Source of the DNA: Mycoplasmopsis cynos
GTDB taxonomy: Bacteria > Bacillota_I > Bacilli_A > Mycoplasmatales > Metamycoplasmataceae
Assembly (NCBI RefSeq): GCF_900660545.1
Contig: NZ_LR214986.1
Location: 682,001 to 746,000, forward strand
Direction of reading: 5' to 3'
DNA: 64,000 nt
The position numbers and the translations under genes were made by a program. Below are positions 1 through 10,828 of the stretch, in pieces. Each line of letters starts with the position of its first letter. The stretch's first letter is position 1. Under the pieces are notes generated by a model. It saw only the letters and a list, made by a program, of their open reading frames with translations. It had not been told where the DNA came from and did not search any database.

Positions 1-116
1 CAAAAATATTTTTTTCAAAATAAAAATATGATATTATTAAGTAATTTTTTTTACATAAAATCCCTATTTTTAGGTACTAAAAAATTTTTTTAAATTGTGA
101 ATAGTCAAAAATATGA

Positions 117-122
117 TAAAAT
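117..122 (+). promoter_or_regulatory. -10 box of a leaderless promoter
   Basis: TAAAAT lies 10 bases before the ATG at 133 and no Shine-Dalgarno-like sequence precedes that ATG. The same arrangement (TAAAAT 9 bases before the ATG, no Shine-Dalgarno) is found before mnmG at 2616-2621. Transcription would start at or next to the start codon. No clear -35 box is visible. Confidence 0.4.
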
Positions 123-132
123 ATATTCTATT

Positions 133-1794
133 ATGAAGCAAAAAATGATTAAAGCTAGCATTTTTAGTGCATTAAATTTTTCGCCAATTGTAGCTCTTAG
201 TTCATGCAACTATACTTCTCAAACTAAAGCTCCAGAAGATGAAATCAGAAATAGTAAAAATCCCAATACTTCAAATACTTTAAATAAAAAAGAAGATAAT
301 GAAAATCTAAATAATAATCCACCAAAAAGTGATCCAACTAATCCTGAAAGTCCAAAAACAAATTCAAAAAAAGATGATACAACAACACAAACACCTAGTC
401 AAAATAATCACTCTAGCGATAGTTCAAAAAATCCGCAAAAAAACCAAAAAAATGAATCAATGTCTAATGATAGCTCAAATAATACAATTGATCAAACAGA
501 AGGAATTATTCCAGAACAAGATGATATATTTGATTTTTCAGATTTAAATAATTTTAAACTTGAATATGATATTGACTCATCGTTCTATAAAGGAATTGAT
601 GCTATTTCAGCAAGAGAAAGATTAAGAACTCTAGATGAATTTAAAACATTAATAGGGTATTATAGTTCAATTTCACAAGACATTAAAAACAAATATGACA
701 TAACCATTATTGATTTAGATAAAATCCAAGAAGATAATTTAAATGGAATATTAAGTAATATAAAAATTAAATTCCAAGCAAAAAATAATACTAAACACTT
801 TACAATAAAAACTATCATTTTAAAAGGGTTTAAAGTTAATCAAATAAATGAAAAGAACAATCCAAAAGATACATTTTTAAGCCCTAAAAGTATATCTGGT
901 CCATTATCAAAAACATTCGCTTCATTAGTTGGAGCAATGTTGATGTATAATGCAAATATAAATGCTTTTAATCAATTACAAAATAAAGAAGATGGTGCAA
1001 TAAATTACGAAACAATTGAAGATTTCCAAAAAAATTCAAATTATTTTAAAGATCAAAGCATTCGTTTAAATCAAGCGCTTAAAAATAGCTTTTTCGATAC
1101 TATCAATAAAGATAATAATAATCCCGAATTTGACTACAAAATCCTTCAAGTAAAGCCGGATGATGTAAACGGGACTCTTGGTATTCAAGTTGAAATTTTT
1201 GACTTAGAAGGATCACAACATAAATCAAGCAGAATACAAAAAGAGTATACATTTAATGGTTTTAAAAAACTTACAGACCAAAAGGTTAAAGATTTTATAA
1301 ATTTCACAATTACACCTGAATCTTTAAAAGATGTTGTTATCAAAAATAAATATATTCACAAAAAATTCAAAGATCTTTATAATGAAAATAAAAATAAAAA
1401 AGAAAGAGTTGAGCTTAATAATTTGTTTGATCAAAAATTATTAAATCATTTAAAGAAATCGATCTTTAAAAAAATAATGATAAGTTTTATTAATGATGAT
1501 TTATACAATTTAACTGAACAAATAACTCTTGATAAAATTATCTCAACTAAAACAAAATATTCAATTTATCCATTTGTAATGAATTTTTCAAATAATATCA
1601 TTAAAGATTTTAAAGTTTATTTTGATTATGATTCATCTAGAAATGAACAACTAGTTAAATTTGACTTTAAATTTGGTTTAATTCCATTTTTAACAAATTC
1701 ATTTACAAATATGCAAGAATTTTATAATTCAAATAGTTCAGAAATTGAATTAAATAAAACATATTGATTTAGCGCAAGTAAATTAAATGAATAA
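133..1794 (+). CDS. Surface lipoprotein with S/N/P/K-rich linker and type-17-like domains
   Basis: A 553-residue predicted lipoprotein. A signal peptide of about 24 residues ends in the lipobox ALSSC, so the mature protein should be lipid-anchored outside the membrane. Residues about 30-125 are a low-complexity linker rich in Asn, Ser, Pro, Lys and Gln. After it come at least two units that end in a GFK motif (LKGFK near residue 235, NGFKK near 375), resembling the mycoplasma lipoprotein type-17 domain; similar units occur in both MIP proteins and the beta-galactosidase of this window. The start at 133 is preferred over GTG at 97 because it begins the signal peptide directly and follows a -10 box. 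A TGA at 1765 is read as Trp and the true stop is TAA at 1792. The end overlaps the next gene by 8 bases. The specific function is unknown. Confidence 0.85.
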
Positions 1795-2527
1795 TAATGA
1801 TAAAAAGGTTTTTCATAATCAAAATACATTGTTTAAATATGGAAATGCAGCATTAAACATCAAACTTTGAAATTCTGAAAAATATTTAATTACTAAATAT
1901 GCCAAACTTGATGATAATATTTTAGATCTTGGAGTAGGGTCTGGAAGAACTAGTTTTGGAATGTATGAATTAGGTTATCAAAACATTAGTGCAATCGATA
2001 TTTCTAGTTCAATGATTGAACAAGCAAAATGAATTAATCAAAAGTTAAACTACAAAATTTTATTTGAAATTCAAGATGCTACAAAACTTAGTTTTAATAA
2101 AAATGCTTTCGACTTTGCTTTGTTTTCTTTTAATGGTTGAGCTGGTATTCCATCAGAAAATGCAAGGATTAAAGCTTTAAAAGAAATATTTAGAACATTA
2201 AAACCTGGCGGTATTTATATTTTTAGCACTCATTTAAGAAATGATGAGCGATATCTCAAAAATTACCAAAAATATTTAGTATCATGCGATGAATTTAAAT
2301 ATGAAATGTATGGAGATTACATTTTCAAAAATCAAGAAGATCACTATGATTTTATGCACCTGTATTCCTTAAACGAATTATTAAATCTAATTAAAATAAA
2401 TACTAAATTTCAAGTTATTAAGGTTCTTGATAGAGATCGAAATTTCATTGAATCTCAAATGGTGTTAGAATTTGCTGATAATACTACTTTTTTTGTACTT
2501 AAAAAACCTTTTAATACTGAAATATAG
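1787..2527 (+). CDS. Class I SAM-dependent methyltransferase
   Basis: A 246-residue cytoplasmic protein with a Rossmann-type methyltransferase fold. Motif I is ILDLGVGSGRT near residues 45-55, followed by the acidic loop AIDIS that would bind the SAM ribose, and a later KPGG turn typical of the family. The substrate cannot be told from the sequence; small-molecule or lipid methyltransferases of this type are common in mycoplasmas. Its ATG overlaps the last 8 bases of the lipoprotein gene, so translation is probably coupled. Several TGA codons (for example in AKWINQ and FNGWAG) are read as Trp; under the standard code only the last 73 residues would appear as a gene. A strong hairpin terminator follows. 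Confidence 0.85.
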
Positions 2528-2537
2528 TTTAAAAACT

Positions 2538-2578
2538 ATCAAAATACAGCATTTTTAATGTTGTATTTTGATTTTTCT
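2538..2578 (+). terminator. Rho-independent terminator after the methyltransferase gene
   Basis: A 16-bp stem (arms 2538-2553 and 2557-2572, one G-U pair) with a 3-base loop is followed by TTTTTCTTT. It lies 10 bases after the stop codon. Confidence 0.8.
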
Positions 2579-2615
2579 TTATTAAGATATTAGTTAAAAA
2601 AATTGTGAAATTTGA

Positions 2616-2621
2616 TAAAAT
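2616..2621 (+). promoter_or_regulatory. -10 box of a leaderless mnmG promoter
   Basis: TAAAAT stands 9 bases before the mnmG ATG at 2631, with no Shine-Dalgarno sequence between. This matches the arrangement at 117-122 and suggests a leaderless transcript. Confidence 0.4.
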
Positions 2622-2630
2622 AAAAACATT

Positions 2631-4469
2631 ATGTTTGATAAAAATAATAATTTCGATGCAATTGTGATAGGTGGTGGGCACGCTGGTGTTGAAGCCACTT
2701 TTGCCTTAGCGAATATGAATTTAAAAGTTGCTTTAATATCATTTGATTTAAATAAATTGGCAATGATGCCATGCAATCCTTCGATTGGCGGGCCAGCAAA
2801 AGGAATCATCACACGTGAAATTGATGCATTGGGAGGAATGCAAGGATATTTTTCTGATTTGGCTATGATTCAAATAAAAATGTTAAATGAATCAAAAGGA
2901 CCTGCAGTAAGGGCTTTAAGAGCACAAATCGATAAAGAAAAGTATTCAAAAATAGTTTTTCAAGCATTAAAAGATCATAAATATGTATCCTTAATTGAAG
3001 ATACTGTTGAAGAAATAATCACAAACGATAATAATGAATTTTTAGGTTTAAAACTTGAGCAAAATAATGAAATTTATGCAAAAGTTGCAGTTATAACTAC
3101 TGGAACATATATGAATTCAAGAATTTTACGTGGTAATGAAATCACAATTAGTGGACCAGATAATCAAAAAACAACTCCAAAATTAAGCCTTTCGCTATTA
3201 AAACATGGTTTAGAATTACAAAGATTGAAAACAGGTACTCCACCAAGGGTTTATGCAGATTCAATAGATTTTTCAAAAGTTGAAAAAGAAATTTTGGATG
3301 CTAATAATTTAAATTTTTCAACTAGATCTAATGTAAAACTTCCAGAACAAATATCTTGTTACTTAACTTATACCAATGAAAAAACACATCAAATTATTGA
3401 ACAAAATATTAAAAAATCCGCAATGTACTCTGGTTTAATTGAAGGAATTGGTCCAAGATATTGTCCAAGTATTGAAGATAAGGTAATGCGTTTTAGAGAT
3501 AAAAATCGTCATCAAGTATTTTTTGAACCTGAAACTGCAGATGGTGAAATAATTTATGTAAATGGAATGTCAACTTCAATGCCTGTTGAGATACAAAAAT
3601 TAATGATTAAAACCATTCCGGGATTAGAAAACTGTAATGTGCAAAAATGAGGTTATGCAATTGAATATGATGCACTAAATCCATTGCAAATTTCAAGTTC
3701 ATTAGAATCAAAAATCATTAAAAATCTTTTTACAGCCGGACAAATTAACGGAACAAGTGGATATGAAGAAGCAGCAGCGCAAGGATTAATCGCAGGTATT
3801 AATGCTGGATTAAAACTCAAGAATCAACCTGCATTAATTTTAAAAAGAAATGAAGCTTATATCGGCGTTTTAATTGACGATTTAGTAACAAAAGGGACCA
3901 AAGAACCATATCGTATGCTCACTTCCAGAGCTGAATATCGCTTATTATTAAGAAATGATAATCCTGATATTAGATTAACTAAGTACGGATATCAAGTAGG
4001 ATTAATTTCAGAAAAAAATTATCAAAATGTTGTTACTAAATATCAAAAAATTCAAGCTAAAATTGAAGAGCTCAATTCTGAATTTGTTTCTTCAAAGAGC
4101 GACCTTGCTAAGAAATATCAAATTGAAAATGGTCTAGCTAAATCAAAAGTACTAGCCCGTCCTGAGGTTGATCCTGTTGATGTTTTAGGAGATTTTGAAT
4201 ACAAAAATGAATTAACCACCTTGATTAGACTCGATGGTTATATTAAAAAACAAGAAACAATGGCTCAAAAAATGATTCGTCTAGATAATCTTAAAATACC
4301 TGATGATATTGATTATGATAAAGTAGATAATTTAGCAACTGAAGCAAAACAAAAACTTCAAAAGATAAGACCAAACACAATTGGTCAAGCATCGAGAATT
4401 TCAGGCATCAATCCTTCTGATATTCAAATGTTAATGTTTCATATAGCAACTAATAAAAAATGAAATTAA
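2631..4469 (+). CDS. mnmG: tRNA uridine 5-carboxymethylaminomethyl modification enzyme MnmG (GidA)
   Basis: A 612-residue FAD protein that, with MnmE, modifies the wobble uridine (U34) of several tRNAs. The N-terminal FAD-binding motif AIVIGGGHAGVEA is at residues about 10-22, followed by the family motif MPCNPSIGGPAKG. PRYCPSIEDK and TAGQINGTSGYEEAAAQGL further along are GidA signatures. The length matches the usual 610-630 residues. TGA codons at 3648 and 4461 are read as Trp; the true stop is TAA at 4467, giving an end of KKWN. The gene overlaps rlmH by 10 bases, so the two form an operon, and transcription is probably leaderless. Confidence 0.97.
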
Positions 4470-4894
4470 ATATCATAGCAGTTGGTTCATTATCAAAAGA
4501 ATATCAAATAATTTTTAATGATTATTTAAAAAAAGTTAATTATTTTGCTAAGGTAAATATATTTGAAATTAAAGAACAAAAAATTGAAAACATTGAACTA
4601 AAAAAAGAAAAAGAAACTAAACTTATTCTTGAAAAAATTCCCAAAAACTCAATAGTAATTTATCTATCATTAAATGCAAAACAATTAGATTCATATGAAT
4701 TTGCTGAGAAAATTGTAAATGTCGATAATATAACTTTTGTTATCGGTGGTTCTAATGGTGTTAAAGAGGAATTTTTTGAAAACAAGATTAACTTTTCAAA
4801 ATTAACATTTCCACATCAATTGTTTCGAATTATGTTAATTGAACAAATTTATCGCGCCTTTACTATTAAAAATAATATTACTTATCATAAATAA
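4460..4894 (+). CDS. rlmH: 23S rRNA (pseudouridine-1915 N3)-methyltransferase RlmH
   Basis: A 144-residue SPOUT-class methyltransferase that acts on the assembled 70S ribosome at position 1915 of 23S rRNA. The C-terminal half has the SAM-binding trefoil-knot signature FVIGGSNGV followed by LTFPHQLFRIMLIEQIYRA and a terminal YHK, all typical of RlmH. The family length is 155-160 residues, so this one is slightly short. The ATG overlaps the end of mnmG, indicating coupled translation. A bidirectional terminator starts at the stop codon. Confidence 0.95.
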   Translation: MKLNIIAVGSLSKEYQIIFNDYLKKVNYFAKVNIFEIKEQKIENIELKKEKETKLILEKIPKNSIVIYLSLNAKQLDSYEFAEKIVNVDNITFVIGGSNGVKEEFFENKINFSKLTFPHQLFRIMLIEQIYRAFTIKNNITYHK

Positions 4895-4929
4895 AAACCT
4901 TTTAGATTAATACTCTAAAAGGTTTTTAT
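4893..4929. terminator. Bidirectional terminator between rlmH and tex
   Basis: A perfect 14-bp inverted repeat (4893-4906 and 4914-4927) with A-runs on the left and T-runs on the right of a 7-base loop. It overlaps the rlmH stop and ends just before the tex stop, so it can serve both convergent genes. Confidence 0.85.
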
Positions 4930-7080
4930 TTATGCAATTTTTCCTGATAATCTATGTCTTTCGACATCAATTTCTGTTATTATCGCTTCAATAGTTTGGC
5001 CTGGAAAAAATTCATCAAATTGACTTTTTAACTTTAAGTCAATATTTAAATTGTTAATATGAATGAAAAGATTTTCCTTCATTCCAATATAAACAAATAA
5101 ACCAAAATCAGTAATATTTTCAATAGTTCCAACAACGTTTAATCCTACCTTTAGATCATTGAAGTTGGTTACAGAACTTTTTAAAATAAATCCGCTTTTG
5201 TCTTTTTTAATTCTTTTTACTGGTTTAGAAAGTGCATTTAAGATTAAATTAATATCATAAATATTACTATTATATTTAGATACTAATTCATTAGCATCTA
5301 AAAATGATACATCAATACCTTGATCAGAAGGTTGCAATTTGTAATCATTAATTACTTTTAAAGCTAATTCATATGAATCAGGATGAATGAAAGTTTTATC
5401 TAAATACTTACTTGTATTAAAGATTCTTAAAAATCCAATGGCTTGTTCATATGTTTTAGCTCCAAGTCCTTTAACATTTTTAATATCTTTTCGATCTTTA
5501 AAATCACCGTTTTCTCTTCGATATTGCACAATTTTTTCAGCAAGTTTTTCACTTAAACCTGAAACATAAGTCAAAATTGATTTAGTTGCAGTGTTTATAT
5601 CTACACCAATTTCATTAACAACTTTTTGAACTTTAAATGTAAGGTAATTTTGTAATTCTTTTTGATTTACATCATGTTGGTATTGTCCAACTCCTATTGA
5701 CTTTGGATCAATTTTCACATATTCATTTAATGGATCTAAGAACTTTCTACCAATATTAATTGCGCTTTTTTCCTCAACAGAAAGATCAGGAAATTCTTCT
5801 AATGCAACTTTTGAAGCAGAATAAACACTTGCTCCTACTTCTGAAACAATAGTATATTTAACATTATTAAGGTTTTTTGATTTAATGAGATTTGAAATAA
5901 AATATTCTGTTTCTCTTGAAGCAGTACCATTACCGATTACAATAATATCAATATTGTGTTTTTTAATTAAATTTAAAGTATATTTATTTGCGTCACTTAC
6001 ACACAATAATGGTTCGTGGGGAAAAATTTTTCCAATTTCTAAAACATCGCCATTTTTATTTAAAACGGCTAGCTTACATCCATTTTTAAATCCTGGATCA
6101 ATAGCTAAAATATTAACATTATCAATCGCGGGCGAATTAAGAAGTTTCTCAACAGAATTTGAAAAAATTTCAATGGCCGACTTTTCTGCTCTTGCAAATA
6201 AGTCATTAAATATTTCTCTTTCGACTGAAGGCAAAATCAATCTTTTTAAAGCATCAATTATTGGTGCTTTAAAATTATTTTCATTAATTTTTTTACGGTC
6301 GATTTTATATAAAATAAATGATACAAAATTTTCAAATTTATATTCAAAACCTAGTGAAACAACTTCAAGTTCAACTGCTCTATTTATAGCTAAAACATTA
6401 TGATTCTTAATGTATTTAATCGGTATTTTATAATCATAATAATTTCTAAACTTTGCCTTTTCATCTTTGGCCGTTTTTTTAACTTTAGTATATATAAGAC
6501 CTTGTAGCAAAATTCTTTTTTTAATTTCTTCTCTTATTTCAATGTCTTGGGAAATTCATTGAGCAATAATGTAATTAGCTTGTTGAATCGCTACTTCAAT
6601 CGATGTCACTTTATCAGTTAAAAATTTTTGGGCTTCTTTATTAATGTCAAACTTTGGATTTTTGTTGTTAAAAATTAGTTTAGCCAATGGTTCTAACCCA
6701 AGTTTAATAGCTTCTGTTGCTTTAGTTATTTTGCCAACCTTAAATGGTTCATAAATTGCTTCAAGCTCACTTTTAATTTTTGTTGCATTTATTTTTTTCA
6801 ATAATTCATCGGTTAATAAACCTTTTTCTTTTAAAGTTTCAATAATAACATTTTTTCTCTTTTCGAGTTCTTCATAATATTTAAAAAGTTTATCGATTTG
6901 ATAAATTTGCTCTTCATTTAAACCATAAGTTTCATTTTGACGATATCTAGCAATAAAAGGTACCGTATCACCTTCATAAAGCATATTTAACACTGTCTTA
7001 ACTTGTCCTACTGAAATATCTAACTCATTACTTGTTTTTTTAATCGCCTCAATATTAATATTTATTTTTTTTTCAAACAT
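4930..7080 (-). CDS. tex: Tex-family RNA-binding transcription accessory protein
   Basis: A 716-residue cytoplasmic protein of the Tex family, which binds nucleic acid and affects transcription and stress tolerance in other bacteria. Order of parts: an N-terminal helical region (LDISVGQVKTVLNMLYEGDTV is family-typical), a YqgF-like RNase-H fold near residues 320-450 (NILAIDPGFKNGCKLAVL), helix-hairpin-helix motifs (VSGLSEKLAEKIVQYR; KGLGAKTYEQAIGFLRI) and a C-terminal S1 domain (VGTIENITDFGLFVYIG). One TGA Trp (AQWISQD, near 6557) splits it under the standard code. AGGAAG precedes the ATG. It lies 8 bases after the NERD-domain gene, so the two are co-transcribed. Confidence 0.95.
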
Positions 7081-7088
7081 ATAACTTC

Positions 7089-7772
7089 CTATCTTTGTTT
7101 AATTTTCTGTCTAAATCTAAATTTTTCAGCAATAGTGCTTATTTTAAATGTTTCAAATAAATTAACTACGTCTTTGACATTAACTAAATCAGGTAATTTT
7201 TTAGACATTAATGAAAGTTGACTTATTAAATTTTCAAGCTCACTAATAGTACATATATTAACATGGTGCGGAATATTACTAATTTTTATAGTAGCATCAT
7301 CTGGAACAATAATTAATGATGCTAACATAATATCTTTTCTAAGACTTCTTTTAATATTTTCAATATGATATTCATTTTGAAAAATTGGATTTTTTATTTT
7401 GTACAATTTTTTAGATGTTTTATTTTGTTTACTAATATTCAATTCCTTTTGATCAGCATTTCCGGACAAAATACCATTAATAGCTTTATACTCTAAAACA
7501 ACTAATAGTGATGATGAAATTAATGCCGAATCAATCTCATATTGCTTATTATTATATGAATAAACACCTCCATCAATAAATTTAAATGGTGTTCCTTTTA
7601 TTAATCGCTTAAGCTTTTCATTAACAATATTTTCAAAAATGAATCCGTTTTTTTTCTGCTTATAACCATATATATAGAATCATAAAAAGTATGAAACAGT
7701 AAGCGCAATAATTAAAACTAATATTATAGATATAATCGAAATAACAGTAGCAAAAAACACTTTTTCACTCAT
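7089..7772 (-). CDS. Membrane-anchored NERD (nuclease-related) domain protein
   Basis: A 227-residue protein with one N-terminal membrane helix (about residues 5-32, FFATVISIISIILVLIIALT) and a cytoplasmic NERD-like domain. The conserved pattern of that family is visible as EIDSALIS then VVLEYKAINGILSGN, with the acidic and Lys residues expected of a nuclease-like core. NERD proteins are widespread in mollicutes, but their substrate is not established. The start at 7772 is supported by a GGGGG ribosome-binding site 4-5 bases upstream. A TGA in YFLWFYIYG is Trp. The gene is first in an operon with tex. Confidence 0.75.
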
Positions 7773-8062
7773 TTTACCCCCGATACACTAATATTGTTTT
7801 ATTATATATTAATAATAAGATTAATAAAAGAAATAAACAAAACTCCATTAAAATTAGATAAAAAAATTTGTAAAATTACATACTTTTACACATAAATAGC
7901 TTGATTTTTGAAAAAAATATAATTTTATCCTAAAATATTACTTGGATAAAATTAATGACATAAAAATATTTTTATAATACCTATATAATTATTACTCTTT
8001 CTGCTAAATAAACACTATAAAATAAAAATATAGTTATCTTTTAATACAATAATAAGTATTAA

Positions 8063-8183
8063 TTAAAGAATAATTATGAAACTGCAAAAATATAATCCTC
8101 TGTCCTTATATGTTTCAAAGTTAAAAATAAAAAGTATAAAATTAAGTATTTGGATTTTGTCCGAATACTTTTTCTTACTTTAA
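8063..8183 (+). pseudogene. Relic of a lipoprotein gene 5' end
   Basis: The bases around the ATG at 8076 (about 8063-8093) nearly match those around the lipoprotein start at 10829: both share TTAATTAA, then ATTATGAAACTGCAAAAA. The frame from 8076 is only 35 codons (MKLQKYNPLSLY...), ends at TAA 8181, and has no lipobox. A terminator hairpin sits inside it. I read this as the start and the terminator of a lost paralogue, joined by deletion; a functional short peptide is possible but unsupported. Confidence 0.45.
8144..8173 (+). terminator. Rho-independent terminator
   Basis: An 11-bp stem (8144-8154 and 8160-8170, one G-U pair) with a 5-base loop is followed by TTTTC. No intact + strand gene precedes it, which fits a deleted gene. 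Confidence 0.6.
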
Positions 8184-8326
8184 AAGAACTGTCATTTTTA
8201 TTAATATGATTTTTGGTTTCACATTTTTCCATAAGATCACATATATTTTTTACAAAAATAATTTTGCCTTTTAAAAGTACTATAATTTTAATAAAAGGAG
8301 TGTTAAACTTATAGAGTCAAAATTTA

Positions 8327-8366
8327 TTAATGCTTTATTATAAATTCATTTCAAATAAAGCATTAA
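8327..8366. repeat. Inverted repeat upstream of the S8 protease
   Basis: A 13-bp perfect stem (8327-8339 and 8354-8366) with a 14-base loop, about 75 bases before the protease start. It could be a weak terminator or a 5' leader hairpin; no clean T-run follows. Confidence 0.4.
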
Positions 8367-8440
8367 TATTTATTTTACAATCATCAGCTTGCTTCAAACA
8401 CAATTTATAGAGTATTCAAATTCAAAAGGAAGTAACTAAA

Positions 8441-10819
8441 ATGAAAATAAAAAAATTGTTGTCAACATTTACAACAATGCCAATTTTATTATCAATTGCA
8501 GTAGTTTCATATAAAAGCAATGATAATAATGAAGCTAAAATTCATATTAATAAGAATTCTATAATTGAAATATCAAAAAAAGATTATAAAACTATTATGA
8601 ATTTTTATAAACCATACTATGAAAGATTAGGATTAAAATATGAAATAAATAACACAAACTATGATAATAATGGTGATTATAATAACGTAGGTATTATTGA
8701 AGTTAATGGACTGAAGGATTATAACTCCTTTTTATCACAAAATGACAATTTCAAATTTAATGTACTGAATAACGATGGGGAAACAGGAAAGCATGGCTAT
8801 GCTGTAACCTCAATTATTGGTACAGATACAGGAATTAATAAAAATGCTAATATTTATTACTATGTCGATAATAGAACAAGACTATTGCCTACTGTAAAAA
8901 AAATGCATGATAAGTGAAATATAAACATTTTTAACAATAGCGCTAGTTATTTTGCAAATCCATTAGATTGTTATTATTTATATCAAGAAAGAAAAGAATT
9001 TAATAATATCGCTAAAAATATTTTAAATTGTTTTGATAAAAAATTTGGTTCTAATAACGTTCAAGATGCTGAAAAGTGAAAATCTAATTTAAGTATGTTT
9101 GTATTATTTGCCAAATTATTTGTTTATTACTATCTAAATAATGATTCAATGTTTGAAAATGAAGGCAAAAAAATAGAAAAGTATATAGAAGAGCTTGACC
9201 AATATGTAGGTGAAAATGATATCAAGTTTATTGCCTCAGCAGGAAATGGTAATGAAGAAATAAATTGATACAATAGAAACTATGATAATTCAACTATTAA
9301 ACAAATTCTTAAAACAACAAATAAGAATAATATAATTACAAAAATAAGTGAAATGATTGGAAACATTGATATTAATAAACCCGATGAATCTAAAGAATTA
9401 TCAAATACTATATTGAAAAATAATGAATATGAAATTTTAAACAATATTAAAGGATTAGTATTTTTTAAATTCTTTCTAGAAAAAAATTGAAATTCATATA
9501 ATTCTGATAAAAAAAGCGAATTTTGGGATGATGAAAAAAGATATCCAGGTGTTTTTGATGGTTACAAAAAATGAATATCACATAAAAAAGTAAAGAATAT
9601 TATATATGTAGGTGCAATGAATTCAAATAATATTCCAACTAACTTCACTGCATTTAGTGATCAAACTAATGACAATCATCCATTTATATCGGCATTTGGT
9701 GAAAATAGAAGTGTTCAAAGTCAATTATACCCTCATTACAAAACACAAAAATTATTAAATGAATATAAAAATAAATTCAAAAATGAACAAAATCTTTCTA
9801 GAAAGGATTTGGAAAGTCATTATAAAGAAAAAGAAAAAGAATTTATGGGAATTGCTATTGCAGAAACAAGAGAAAGTTTATATAGAAATTTAAGCACTAA
9901 CTTTTACTCAAGTAATTATTTAACATTTAAAGATTACATTGATTATTTTAATAGTTTTGCCGGAACTAGTATGTCAGCTCCAATGATTACAGGAATACTT
10001 TCTTTAATGCAAAATAAAATAAAAAGAGAATTAACATTAAATGAAGCAAAAATTTTATTAGCTAGCTCTGCTACATATTCATCAACAACAACATCAAAAC
10101 ACATAAATTTTAAACCTGAGTATATTATAGAAAATACTTCTGAGTTTTGGAAAAATAATAAAACAAAAAGTAAAACGGGATATGGGATTCCTAAATTCTT
10201 TGAAATGAAAAAATTTATTATGAATAAGGTTATTTCTTATTCTGATTTTAAAAATGATAATAAATCTGAAGAACTACTATCAAAATCTTATAAACACAAT
10301 ATTTCACATAATTTCAATAATTTAACAGGAACATTTTCATACACAATTAAAAAGACTTTTGACAGTTATTTGGATTCAATTATTCCAGGTTCCAATGATG
10401 AAAAAATAATTAAGAAATTGATAAAAGAATACAATGCAAAAAATAAAAATGATTATAATAAAAACTTTTTTGATGTTGCGTTAACTATCGAAATGAATTG
10501 CGAAAGATTCGACAAAGAAGGTGAATTAATTAAGTATAAGACAGAAAGAACAAAATTTAGTAACTCGTTTTCTTCAAATGTAGAAAGAACTCATTTCGGA
10601 AACTATACTCACTTCGTTAATGGTGAATATTATTATACAATAATATACAATGAATGTTTAAAATACTGAGATGTTCTATCGGATTATTACGATAAAAAAC
10701 TAAAAAAACATAGTGAAGATTCTACTAAAAAAGAACAATTTATATCTAAATTATGACATTTGTATAATAATTATTTAAAAGAATATGTAAATTACAATGC
10801 AATAATAACTATTAATTAA
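8441..10819 (+). CDS. Secreted S8 (subtilisin-like) serine protease
   Basis: A 792-residue predicted exported protease of the mycoplasma S8 family. The hydrophobic signal (residues 5-24) ends in AVVSYKS, where the lipobox Cys expected of a paralogous lipoprotein is Tyr, so the protein may stay membrane-anchored or be released. Catalytic candidates are His118 (KHGYAV), Asn269 of the oxyanion hole (SAGNGN) and Ser510 (AGTSMSAP). Where the catalytic Asp is expected the sequence reads IIEVNG, with Glu at residue 87. Six or more TGA Trp codons interrupt it under the standard code. GGAAG precedes the ATG. Two lipoprotein genes follow closely on the same strand. Proteolysis of host or surface proteins is an inference. 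Confidence 0.85.
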
Positions 10820-10828
10820 GGATTCATT

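Larger units (their letters stand above)
7773..8440. other. 668-bp gene-poor stretch with a decayed gene and hairpins
   Basis: No long reading frame. It holds the divergent promoter region of the NERD gene, a lipoprotein 5' relic (8063-8183), a terminator hairpin (8144-8173) and a second hairpin (8327-8366) before the S8 protease gene. Nothing else is recognisable. Confidence 0.6.

Noticed and set aside
97..132. GTG start at 97 for the first lipoprotein
   Set aside because: It would put 12 residues before a complete signal peptide and includes the -10 box; ATG 133 fits better.
5885..6403. A 172-codon + strand frame inside tex
   Set aside because: Antisense shadow of a conserved gene; no start context or recognisable product.
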